Positions 1 through 11,300 of a DNA stretch of 64,000 bases are shown piece after piece. This stretch comes from Brachynemurus nebulosus (Eukaryota; Arthropoda; Insecta; Neuroptera; Myrmeleontidae), in the NCBI GenBank assembly GCA_035578155.1, contig JAPWDM010000005.1:48750954-48814953 (forward strand). The letters run 5' to 3'. Below the pieces are notes generated by a model that saw only the letters and a program-made list of their open reading frames with translations, ran no database searches and was not told the DNA's origin. Both the position numbers and the translations under genes were made by a program. How positions within the stretch are numbered: position 1 is the stretch's first letter; each line of letters begins with the position of its first letter.

Positions 1-751
1 TTTTAAGCTTTATTTATGTGTGTATGTACTATTGTACTATGTATAAATTGTACATAAAATGATATTTTGACCATAATTGATAATATTGACTCTGCGTCTT
101 GAGAGTGCATTTTGTATAATATGTATATAAAGAAGACAATATAGACTACAGATATTTGTAAATAGTATTTATGATGTTATGTTTTTTGTACATATTGAAT
201 ATTAATTATATATATATATGTCATTTTTTTTTATAAAGCGATCTTTAAAAGATTATTATTAATCGAGTGTATGTCGAAAAATTAGAAATATAATGATTTT
301 TTACAAAATATAATAATGATTTTTTTTTATAGTTATTTACATAATTATCCTTAAAATTAGTTCAGATAAAGGTAAGTATGTAACTCAAGACGACTTCATT
401 GACTAAATACATTTTATTAGACAGGTTAACCAGATCTTTTTGTAGTTCTAGTTTTAAAGTGGATATAAACTCGGTTCCGTCGAACCTAAATATCAAACTT
501 CTTGAAAACGGGAAAAAAATTTTTTTTTTTTTTTGGAATTGAAAGCGGGCAGAAGTGGTATTAAAGATAATGTAACTCCATTTCGGGACTCTAAACCGTG
601 GACAAGAGCGTAATATATAAATGTATTCCGCTGCAGGAAATAATACAAAAACAAAACAGACATTTAAACGAAGTTGACGGGCGCGCTAGTAATATCATAT
701 TTTTAAAAAAATTTAATTGACGCGGATATTTGACTATATTTCAAATTTGTG

Positions 752-1754
752 TTAACACGTTGACGGTCATAATCTATTATGACGGAATGCCCAACTTATA
801 CATTATTTTGGCTACTAATACACTTTATGTACATATATAGAGTTGTGTCGTACTTAGAGATGGGCGACGGGAAAATTCGCACTGGGAATTTTCCCGGGTA
901 AATTCCCATTTGGGTATTTATTGGGTATTTTCCCGGGAAAATTCCCAAAACCTGGGTAAAAACGATTACTTAGTTGTACTTCTTTGCAAATGTGTTTTTA
1001 ATTAGATCTCTATATATTTGTTAATTGTGCGTGGAGGTTTACATAATATAATGTTGATGTAAAGTTTTTTAATTATTATTTATACTGAATGTTTATTTAT
1101 CTTTAAATTTAAAAATACAAGCGTACGTATTATGTCGGATCAACTTAAGATGACTTTTCAACGAAGTTAGCAATTAATTTAAATTTATAACTCAATGTGT
1201 TCAAATTTCAGAGAAATATCTACGTTTTAAAAAAAAAAATTAAACTGCCACGAATTCAATATTGACAAGTGAGAATCGAGCTAAAATTTCAACGTTTTGG
1301 AAATTGTAGTACTTAAAACATAATCTAAAGAGGCGAAAACTATGGAAAAAACTGTCGTGGTAGGCCCAGGAAATTGACACCGAAAAATGAAACGCGTATT
1401 GTACAACTAGCCACGAAAATAAATTGTCTATAGAAAAACTGTCGAACAAAAATTGTATAATAACGTGATATATTAATTAGTATTTATGTAGTATGAAGAT
1501 TAATTATTTACGTTTAGCAAATATTCTTTATGAAACTATATTCTTTATGTTTTTATAGTTTAATTCAAAAATATTACGATAAATAGTAAATTAAAATAAA
1601 TACCCACTTTTCGGGAATTTTCCCGGGAATTTACCCCGTTTTTACCCACTTTGGGAATTTTCCCGGGAAAATTCCGGGTAGAATCCCATCTCTAGTCGTA
1701 CTTAATCAAGTTTTACTCGATGTCATACGGTGTCTATGATCGTCAACGTGTTAA
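752..1754. mobile_element. TTAA-flanked (piggyBac-like) short inverted-repeat element, interrupted by a hAT
   Basis: Both ends carry TTAA (752-755 and 1751-1754), followed inward by a matching inverted end, CACGTTGACGGTCAT on the left and ATGATCGTCAACGTG on the right. TTAA is the target duplication of piggyBac-type elements. The element is split by a hAT insertion at 855-1694, so without it it is about 155 bp. Related, mostly partial copies are seen near 11750-11880, 12475-12550, 17665-17816, 19444-20374 and 24323-24543. It has no coding capacity. Confidence 0.75.
855..1694. mobile_element. Non-autonomous hAT element, 840 bp, with 8-bp target duplication
   Basis: The element starts TAGAGATGGG and ends CCCATCTCTA, and is flanked by the exact 8-bp duplication GTCGTACT (847-854 and 1695-1702). 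Both subterminal zones contain several copies of the palindrome TTCCCGGGAA, in about 100 bp on each side. An 8-bp duplication and TAGAGATGGG-type ends are hAT hallmarks. No transposase was recognised inside. Confidence 0.85.
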
Positions 1755-1974
1755 ATGTTAAACAATTCTGAGTTATTATTAAATATATTTAATTTTAGTA
1801 GTGAAACACCATAATCTTCAGTAATTTAAATATTTTAAAAATCTATAATTTTCAGTAACGATTCAAATGACTGAAAACGCACTATTACTTCAAAACCACG
1901 TCAAAATTTGTTAACAAACATGTCGATTTTGATAATTTTCATCTGTGAAACGAGGTTTTATTTTTCGATATTTC

Positions 1975-2160
1975 TGTTTACTTGAATACAGAGTAAAAAA
2001 AATCGACTAGAACTACTAAAAAAATACTGGCTTTTACTTTGACTATTATGAATATAATCAAAATTTTAAGGTTTAAAGATTGACATTGATGTTATTTATC
2101 TTCAAATTGTGACGTCATTATAATGAAAATTTTCGCGCCAATTTTTAACCCCTTTAAACA
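1975..2160. repeat. Dispersed repeat, second copy near 51200-51410
   Basis: A stretch ending in CAAATTGTGACGTCATTA and preceded by a phrase like TATGAATATAATCAAAATTTT recurs, diverged, in the MEGF8 intron at about 51200-51410 in the same orientation. The GTGACGTCATT motif also appears near 28142 (opposite strand) and, as GTGACATCATT, near 28612. The family is unknown. Confidence 0.45.
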
Positions 2161-3482
2161 AACCATATGGAAAACTATTTTTGCCTCAAAATGTCGGACT
2201 TTTTACTGCCAGTGATAAGTATAATAGATAAAGGTTACAAAAAAAGAAAAAAATCAAGTCCCGATATCAAAAAAGTGAACCGTAGAAATTTACAAAACAT
2301 AAATTATACAACTATGTTGACAAAATTGAACATTATTTAGAATTATACCGTATTTCGAAAAATTAGTCACAGATGGCGGCACCTGTACCAGTGAATATAT
2401 ACATATCACAACCTTTTGAGCCGCCATATTGCAGGACGAATTAACTCGTCTTGATCATTTAAAAATTAATTTAAAATTGAGCAGTTATTTTTGGACAATT
2501 TTCACAAGATTCATCAAAAATTTTAAAAAAGTGACTAAAAAAATATGAAAAAAAAAACAAGACATTTGGAAATTTTTTTTTAACTTCAGTCAAGTACCGT
2601 ATTTTCTTATTGTCAGAAACACCCGCCTCCCCCAAGTAAAACAAGGGTTTAGTGTATATGTATATACACGTATAAATAGAGTTGCTTTCATAAAACCCGG
2701 ACAAATCCTGTGGTTACGGTAACAATTTTTAGTGATTTTATTTAAACTTTAAATTACACCACAACAAAATATTCCAAATGTCTCAGATTTTTTTGAAACA
2801 AATAGTACATGTAATCTTAATTAAGCACAAATAAAAGAAGCGATTCCAGTTTGTCTGCCGTGCCTACAAAATAGATATAATATGTAATATACAAATGATA
2901 CAATCAATATTGAACAAACATTGAATTATTAGCATTATTAGATTAGTATGTATATAATGGTAATGCAAGCAGCAAACACTTCAAGATTGTTTCAGTAGTA
3001 ACAAAGTTGTCAATTCATTAGGAATCGACACGTCTCGATTTAACTTAATAAAGTTTCATCTGAATTGTCTGTATCAATTCAGATTATCAGTAGCATTATT
3101 AAATATTATTTATTTCATAAGAAGTTAAACATTTTTGGTCATTTGTATATAAAAAGGACCTCGATCCTTGTTTTTGAAGTCGATTAATAAAAGTATCCAT
3201 TTATTTTGACTACAACAATAACTACCAATTTTAGATCTACATATTAAGCTACATATTTTATCTGGTTAGCCTCTGTTGTTTGTTCACTGTTGTTAAACGA
3301 CTTTCTTTATGTAATTAAAAAAATACCCCTGTCGCAGCATCTGCATAACATAGCGAATTTCCAAATTTTGGGCACTGGCGGATCTCATCTAAGACCTGTA
3401 CCTATTTAAAATAGTTTAGCTTTCTAAGAGAAAAAGAATTTTTAAAATCTAATCAACGTAGTTTTAATTGGGATTTCAAGAG

Positions 3483-3570
3483 TTTAATGATTTCGTTTTA
3501 ACCAATTACCCAATGATTTAGGAACCGGTTCCTAAATCATTGGGTAATTGGTTAAAACGAAATCATTAAA
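3483..3570. repeat. Perfect 88-bp palindrome with no spacer
   Basis: Bases 3483-3526 are the exact reverse complement of 3527-3570 with no mismatch and no loop; the centre is AACC/GGTT. It lies near the start of the dispersed repeat that carries the 120-bp array. Confidence 0.9.
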
Positions 3571-3797
3571 TTTTTAAAATCGGTTGGGTAATTAGTTTTG
3601 GTATTTTTGGGGACCCAAGAACCCGAACGAATTTAGTGCAGCATAGTTGTATCCATCTAAAATAATTTAGTTCTCTAGCAGTGAGAAATTTTTTAGCATC
3701 GGTTCGATAGCTTATTACTGGCGTTTTCGGATCTGCAAGATCCCGGTGGACCTCATTAAAAAATCAGCTCGACCGTATATTCTAGGCGGACTTTATG

Positions 3798-3799
<2 letters not shown>

Positions 3800-3867
<68 letters not shown>
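3800..3867. repeat. TA microsatellite
   Basis: About 34 uninterrupted TA dinucleotides, just before the tandem array. The array length may differ between individuals. Confidence 0.95.
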
Positions 3868-3871
<4 letters not shown>

Positions 3872-3939
3872 AACCCGTTGTGTAGCATTCTACGCCGCAT
3901 TTGCATCCGCAGGACAGTTGTGGATCTCAGATAACACAA

Positions 3940-5115
3940 CCTGTACCTATCTAAAATAGTTTACCTCGGTAATAGTAAAAAGGTTTCAAAATCGGTCAGT
4001 TATTTTATTTTTGACACTTTTAGGTCCTACTGACACTTCAGACCTTACATAACGTAATCTATATGAATCTAAAATAGCTTAGCTCCCCAACAGTGAAAAA
4101 ATTTTCAAAATCGGTCGGTTAGTTTATTTTTGACGCTTTTGGATCCGATGGACCCTGGCAGACTTTACATCGTAATCTATATCTATCTAAAATAGTTTAG
4201 CTCTGTAACAGTGAAAAAATTTTCAAAATCGGTCGGTTAGTTTATTTTTACCACTTTTGGGTCCCATGGACCCTGGCGGACCCTAAATAACGTAATGTAT
4301 GTCTATCTAAAATAGTTAGTTCCCCAACAGTGAAAAAATTTTCAAAATCGGTCGGTTAGTTTATTTTTGACACTTTTGGACCCATGGACCCTGGCAGACC
4401 TTACATAACGTAATCTATATTTATCTAAAATAGTTTAGCTCTGTAACAGTGAAAAAATTTTCAAAATCGGTCGGTTAGTTTATTTTTGACACTTTTGGAT
4501 CCCATGGACCCTGGCAGACCTTACATAACGTAATCTATATTTATCTAAAATAGTTTAGCTCTGTAACAGTGAAAAAATTTTCAAAATCGGTCAGTTAGTT
4601 TATTTTTGACACTTTTGGGTTCTATGGACCTTGGTGGACCTTACATAACGTAATTTATATTTATCTAAAATAGTTTAGCTCTGTAACAGTGAAAAAATTT
4701 TCAAAATCGGTCAGTTAGTTTATTTTTGACACTTCTGGATCCTATGGACTCTGGCAGACCTTACATAACGGAATCTATATTTATCTAAAACAGTTTAGCT
4801 CTGTAACAGTGAAAAAATTTTCAAAATCGATCAGGGAGTTTATTTTTGACACTTTTGGGTCCTATGGACCGAGGCGGACCTTACATAACGTAATCGATAT
4901 TTATCTAAAATAGTTTAGTTCTGTAACAGTGAAAAAATTTTCAAAATCGGTCAGTTAGTTTATTTTTGACACTTTTGGGTCCTGTGGACCCTGGCGGACC
5001 TTACATAATGTATTCTAAATCTATCTAAAATAGTTTAGCTCTGTAACAGTGAAGAAATTTTTAGAATTGGTCGTTTAGTTTATTTTTTACAATTATGGGA
5101 TCAGTAAATCCTGGC
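3940..5115. repeat. Tandem array of a 118-120-bp unit, about 10 copies
   Basis: The marker CAGTGAAAAAATTTTC occurs at 4091, 4209, 4328, 4447, 4567, 4687, 4807 and 4927, with a degenerate form at 5047 and another near 3971. Spacing is 118, 119, 119, then 120 repeatedly. More diverged units extend the pattern outward to about 3680 and 5380. The inner units are close to identical, which points to recent amplification or homogenisation. Each unit contains phrases such as CATGGACCCTGGCAGACC and ATCTAAAATAGTTTAGCTC. Confidence 0.92.
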
Positions 5116-6045
5116 GAAACTCATACAAGTCTAGTACTCTAACAGTAAGAAAAGGGTTCTAAGGATCTCATATAACTTATGGCAGTCCGTAAGCTTCTTG
5201 CGGACATCATTTAATTAATTAATTCAAATACTTTAACTTACTAACTGTGAAAAAATTTTTAAAATCGATTGGTTAATTAATTTCTGGCCTTTTTAGGTCC
5301 CGAAAACCTTGACCTCACATAAAATACCTTAAATCCATTTGAAATGGTTTAATTTTTTAACATTATTAATTATTAGTGGAAAAATTTTCAAAATCGATTC
5401 AAAATATTTTTCCGTACATACATATGTACATTGTACATAGTTTGTTTTGTTTCATATTTAATATTTATATCATAACATAATCTTCAATTTCTTGTTTACT
5501 TAAAAATTCAATAAAAAAAAAAAAAATTCTTCATTACATTAGCTTAGAAAATCTGTTTAATTTACATTTTTTAACATGGGATAGAACCATGCTAATTATA
5601 ATGCAATAAATGAGAAACAAAACTCTATACATGTATGTGTGTTATATCACATATATGTGAATAGTTTTCACTTGTTCTCACAAAATTCTTTAATAAAAAA
5701 GTGAAATATTTTTATACTTTATAAAGAACTGAGATATAAATATAAATTACTTATTAGACTAACAAAGAAAGAATAAAAGTGAAAATTTACATTTTCTCGA
5801 AAAATACTTAAAATAGAAAGAAAATTATAAGAATATTTTCTTCATAATTTTTTTTTTCCTTTTCAACGATGTAAAAATTGAACTGCCTTATGATAGGATC
5901 GAATGATAAAAAATGGCCAGAAAACCTACTTCTGGGCATCCGACGTGTCTGGCTAACGAACTTAGCCAAGCCAATTCAGAATCCAGTCCGCACACAAAAT
6001 TTCATAAGCGTTAGACGTTTCGTTCGAGAGTTATCGTGGGAACAC

Positions 6046-6049
<4 letters not shown>

Positions 6050-6103
<54 letters not shown>
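6050..6103. repeat. TA microsatellite
   Basis: About 26 TA dinucleotides inside the right part of the dispersed repeat. The second copy of that repeat has a TA/GT tract at the same internal position (23071-23108). Confidence 0.93.
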
Positions 6104-6105
<2 letters not shown>

Positions 6106-7237
6106 TTTAGTGAATATCATTTTCGTATTCTAGGGACCTCAAAACAGATTTCTGCCATAGTCCCGGACTCAGATTGCGTCATGACACCTACTGTAATAGC
6201 TGAATTTCGAGTTTTCGAAATTCGCTAAAAGTGCTAATGGCGCATGTGTGTTGTAAATTATTTGAAAATTAAAACAAAATCGTATGCATAAATAGAATGT
6301 CATATGATTAAGTACAAAGTTCAAAATATGTAAGGCGAATTTATGATCATAAATCGTTTATTTTATGTTTGTATATAATTTTAAATATTACACGGATTAC
6401 ACAGAAAGGTCCCCCTGGTCCCCCTTTTGCTGCTATGATACAATTTTTTTTTATAATGTTGATGATAGTGAAATCACTAAAAATCGACGTCATGATATTT
6501 CATCAGCTGGCGGATGACGGGCCTGACGGGGAGTCAGAAAGGAAGGATATTGTTAAAAGTACACGCGGAACATAATAATTCTGTAGTAAACATTGAGAAT
6601 CACATAAACGTATTATGTTGTTAATTGTAGTCCAGTGAAGTGTCTATAAATATTGTATTTATGGTTTTTTAGTGATATTTTAATTAAAATGTATGTGATT
6701 TTTTTGATTTTTTATTATATTTTTTTCATTTGAAGATTGTAGTGCAGTTTTTATTTTCGTCTGATATTGGTCATTAGTAGAATTTAAAATAAAAAAAAAG
6801 CTGTTTTCTGCCATTAATGATTATTGAAAAGTTACCATAAGAATCGAATTTTTTTTGTTTTATCAAAATTTGAAATTTTACGTATTAAAAAATTTTACTT
6901 TTTTTTTCGTGCTAAAAAATATCTGTTGTAGTGTCTCTCCTTATTTTCATTGTTAATGACATATACGGTTGTCCTTGTTAGTAGAATCGATTATGAGGGA
7001 ATTTCGCTTGTGAAATGGTTGTACATATTATTAATTTTGTCTACCTATGAAAATAAAATGACATATGTACGAGATTGTGCTTTTTATTAATACTTAATAT
7101 ATCAAAATTTTGATTTGATTCAATTGAGTTTAGTTTGAAAGTAAATTTTGTTTTGTTGTTGATATATTATGTACTTTTAATTTGTTTGCGTTTTATTTAT
7201 ACATTTTAGATTTACTGCAACTGAAATCGTCAGTGCA

Positions 7238-8334
7238 ATGCAACGCTGGTTTTTCTTAGAACCAGAGGAGAATGCAGTTATTCGGACAGAAGCGGACATT
7301 AGACAGTTGTCATATGCGAACGGTGATTCGACCGACTATTCGGAGAAACGGGAATGGTTATTCCAGGTACGCGTCACCGATCTACGACCTGGTGAAGTGG
7401 TATGCGTAACTGGTAATTGTAAAGCGTTAGGCAATTGGAATGTTGATAAGTGTGTTCCGTTAACCGAATCCAAGGAGTCGGTTTGGTCCAAGTTAATTTT
7501 AATACCCAAATACGAAGTTGTTGAATATCGTTATTGTATATGTACATTTATAGCACCGTGTTCACATGCGATCGTTAGACGATGGGAGACATGTTTGAAT
7601 CCGCGTACAATAGCTAAAGTAATTACTGATTCGCCAACGGTTCAAGACGATCCCGAAGAGTTTGGATATTATGATGGGTGTTTGAGAATCGATCGGGGTT
7701 GGGTGAGTCGGGACACGGTCGTCCAATTCAAATTGTTCAATAATCCGATCACTTTGTGGCGTCCAAAATTGGCGGGTCGTTTAATATATATAAAATTGAC
7801 GCCGGTCACGGTTAGTAAACATCAAAACGACATGGGCATATCGGATACGTTAGACGAATCGCTCAGTATGGATACTCAAGAGTGTACTCAACCGCCAGCT
7901 CACACATTGACCGAGGTGGCGTCATTGAAATCGGAGAATAACACGTTCCAATTGCAGGAACAATTTGGAATACCGTATCATCGTGACGATTATTTAATAT
8001 TTCAAACTAGTGTGATACAACCGCAAAATGTGGCATATTTATTCGATTTCTATGTGTATAGCTCCCATGCCTCGGATGTGGACCCGCCATATCATATTGG
8101 TTTTAGCTATGTTTTAGCTAGCACACTGAAATCGGAAGGACAGATGATAGTTCCTATAACGAGTGTTAAACAGCGGCCATTAGGCGAATTCAATTTAGAA
8201 TATATTACTGTCACTGCTCTCAAAGATTATGTCTGTGATTTAAAAGTATCGTACGCGCGCCATTGGAAGTCCTCATGGTCCGGTCTTGATGTGGCACATC
8301 GCGGCTTAGGCAGCAATTTCGTGGATACCAAGAG
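7238..8334 (+). CDS. GPCPD1: GPCPD1 exon: CBM20-like domain, linker and start of GDPD domain
   Basis: Encodes residues 1-365 plus two bases of codon 366. The acceptor is ATTTTAG at 7203-7209 with 28 non-coding bases before the ATG. The donor is AAGAG/GTGAGG with the intron starting at 8335. Failure to splice would meet TGA at 8336-8338, directly at the junction. The exon ends a few residues after the AHRGLGSN motif, which opens the GDPD catalytic domain. Confidence 0.93.
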
Positions 8335-11300
8335 GTGAGGACTGACTGGGTCATGTTAAGCTCACGTTGAGCTTTGACTCTTAATATCCATTCATCTGCT
8401 AATGACACAGGTGCGCGGAAGTACGTGAGAACACAATTGCCTCGTTGAAGACTGCCATTGCTCATGGGGCCGATTTTGTTGAATTCGATGTACAACTTAG
8501 TAAAGATCTCATTCCAATTATTTACCACGATTTCTATGTGTTGATCGCCATGAAACGCAAGAAGCATATGGAGGATTCGGATATGCTCGAATTGCCTGTC
8601 AAAGATTTGACATTGGCCCAATTGCATATGTTAAAGGTGGGTGCCCTAGTACTATATCGCTTCTTTTTTTAAAATACCTATCTGTATTCTATTTTTTTAA
8701 ATAACCTATTTTACTTATTTTAATTTTAATTAAAAAAATTTTTTTTTAATTATTTAATATTTTGTTCAGCACTTGACTTACTTATTATCAGCATAAAACA
8801 ATCATACCAGTGGTGTATAATAATTATTATTGTTATAACGTTTATTTGAATTTTGAATATTTGTATGTACCTACACTAATACCTCAATTTGCGTCGTGAT
8901 TACGTTCCAAAAAAACACGACGCAAAGTGAATTATGATTTTCTATAGCAAACCATGTAAAAATCAGTGTTGCCAGAAAAATTTTAACAAAACTCGCCGAT
9001 GAGAGGCGCTCGAGTAGCCCAAAAGTAACCCATTCCGGAGCAAAGTGCACTTATATATTTTTTGAATTTTATTTTCGATGAAATGACACGTTCTTTAATG
9101 ACGTTTAATAAAACTTTATATTAATAATGATTGTTTAAAAAATTTTTATTTTTTATTAATTAAAAATAAACAGGCAATGAAAACTATTTAAAAATATGTT
9201 AACTTTATAATAAATATTTATCAACATCAATGTTTAAATACCATAAAATACGATGACAATTTTTTTTTTAATTCTTACACATTAAACACAAATTTTACTA
9301 TTAATCAAATTTAACAATGTTACTTTTAAATTTAAAATTTTTTATGATTATAACAATCATAAAAATAATCACAAAAAGTCTAAATAAATAATCAACATTT
9401 ATCCTACGATTAATCGCTTTTAAATAGTTACATTTTAACTTAAAATTTTTCATAAAGCTATAATAATAATTGCAATGACTGTTTTTTTGTTTTTATCACT
9501 GAAATGGCAACTATCACAACCATAAAGTTTTGAAACTTAATCTTCTGAAAATTAAACTTATTTCAAAAAATTAATCATCTGTTAGTCCTATTAAATTAAT
9601 CGATTCCAGCAAACTAGAATCATCATCATCAGTCTTGTTATTTTGGTAAATATCACTGTTAAATAGTTGTAACATGAACTATGAGGGAGCATAAGTGCTA
9701 CAACAAAGTTTAAATGCACTCATATGAGCATGGATGCAGGCAAGACCCATTAACATGGGAAGCTTAAAATGGAAAAATTAAAAATAGCCCAAACGGCTAC
9801 ATGGGAAAATTAAAAATAGCCCAAACGGCTACTTGCCGCCAACAGTAAAATTTTACCGCCAATCAAAAAATAAATAGCCCAATCTGGCAACACTGGTAAA
9901 AATCGAAGATAGGTTTCAGGGTTACGAAAATACTACTTTTTAAAAAGAAAATTGAACAAAGTAAACATTTAAAATACAAAAATAATATAAAATTTTATTA
10001 CATACATACAAAAAAAAAAAGAAAAACAAATTCAATTAAAACAAAATAAAATAATCAATTAATTTATAAAAACAAAGTAAAAATTAATCACTGTCTGATG
10101 AGTCCATAGTGTCATAAGTCGGCTTTCTTTCACAAAAAATTGGTCCAATGTTTGCGTTTGTCCAAAAAATTTGGAAAAAAATATTAAAGACTCGAACCCA
10201 AAACAACGCAACTTCGAAAATCTAATGACGCACAGTGAAATTTAGTACCAATTCAGCAGCGATGCAACTTCGAAAAAACGCAAACCGAGACGACGCAAAG
10301 CGAGGTATTGGTGTACTTATTTATGTGTCTGTTATATTTGAATTATTTTCAGTTACCTATGTTTAAACGTTTTCTGGTGCGGTTAAAATGTTTTCATTTA
10401 TTGTTATTTTGCCACGTCTGGCTTTCTGATTTCATTCAAACACGTTATTGCATCATTTCTGTTTTACTTATTTATTTTTTTCAAATTTGAACCAATTTTT
10501 TTTACATGCTACCTAGTTACTTTTTGAAATTTTAAAACAAAATTATCTTTACAAGTTTCAAAAATTAAAATTAAAATTTTGCTTTTAATGTTTTGACATT
10601 ACCTAGTAGGGTTTCCGATCTCTGATCAAATAATCGATCTTGTGGATCGATTCGAATCGTCAAACCAAAGATCGATACAAGAGAAAATCGGCTTACAAAA
10701 GATCGATCTGACGAAAATCGATTCAATTTTTGTACTTTGGTAATCACAAATCAGTTTCAAAAAATTTTTAATTTCTTTTGAAGATGAATTGCTGAATTTC
10801 TAGCTTGTGCTAAAAGTTTCACACGAATCCAAAATTTGCCTTAATTTGCTATAAATGGGTCATAAAAATGGTAAAATTTGACAACCAAAATAGTTAAAAT
10901 GTATTCAACAATAATTTTGAAAAATAAAAAAAAATATTTTTACTAAAAATATTCTAATTTAAATTCGAAAAGACCGATCTCTGATCCCGTAAATTTTTCA
11001 CGATCTCTGTATCGATTTGATCTCCAAAGAATCGATTCGAAAAATCGAAGATCAGCTCTCTAAAGATCAATTTTCGATAAAATCGAATCGAAATCGGAAA
11101 CCCTAATTACTAGTTTATCCATAAAAATAGAACATTTTTTAAGACTTCGCTCTGTTGTGTCTAAAGGGTTGAAAAAAGAACTTTCTAAACCCATTTAACT
11201 ATAGAAATATTTATGTCAATACTTTAATTTCACTAATCAACGTTAATGTTTAAACTGGAAATCGCGTGCTTTTCTATATTTTTAAGGGATTGTTTTGTAA

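Larger units (their letters stand above)
3321..6186 (+). mobile_element. Dispersed repeat with internal tandem array (copy A)
   Basis: The left end (phrase ACCCCTGTCGCAGCATCTGC at about 3326) and right end (phrase CTGCCATAGTCCCGG at about 6150) both recur in reverse complement at 22987-23455, which lacks the tandem array. The matching right part (about 5920-6186) includes the phrase GACGTGTCTGGCTAACGAAC, a TA microsatellite and TTTTAGTGAATAT. A mobile repeat with an internal minisatellite resembles non-autonomous Helitron/DINE-like elements, but no hallmark hairpin end was verified, so the class is an inference. Confidence 0.5.
1..7209. other. Upstream intergenic or 5' non-coding region, repeat-rich
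   Basis: No protein-coding exon was recognised here. Open frames such as those at 3746-3934 and 5878-6228 cross TA microsatellites and are not genes. The region holds a TTAA-flanked element with a nested hAT, a perfect palindrome, a 120-bp tandem array and two TA microsatellites, all listed separately. A 5' untranslated exon of the GPCPD1 gene probably lies somewhere here, because the first coding exon has a splice acceptor in front of it, but I could not locate it. Confidence 0.6.
8874..10313 (-). mobile_element. Tigger/pogo-like element, TA-flanked, interrupted by a hAT
   Basis: The inverted ends read CACTAATACCTC on the left and, reverse-complemented, CACCAATACCTCGC on the right, then both continue with TTTGCGTCGT. 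TA lies immediately outside both ends (8872-8873, 10314-10315). The shape resembles Tigger/pogo ends (CAG..ATACCTCG..). Without the nested hAT (8964-9895 and its duplication) it is about 500 bp. A short minus-strand reading frame near its right end looks like the tail of a transposase, which supports the class and orientation. Confidence 0.7.

Noticed and set aside
3746..3934. Open frame with long Tyr-Ile repeat
   Set aside because: It is a translation of the TA microsatellite; the frame at 5878-6228 is the same kind of artefact.
6369..6575. Open frame with GPPGPP-like start, upstream of GPCPD1
   Set aside because: No collagen-like repeat beyond a few residues, no splice context and no family match; probably chance.
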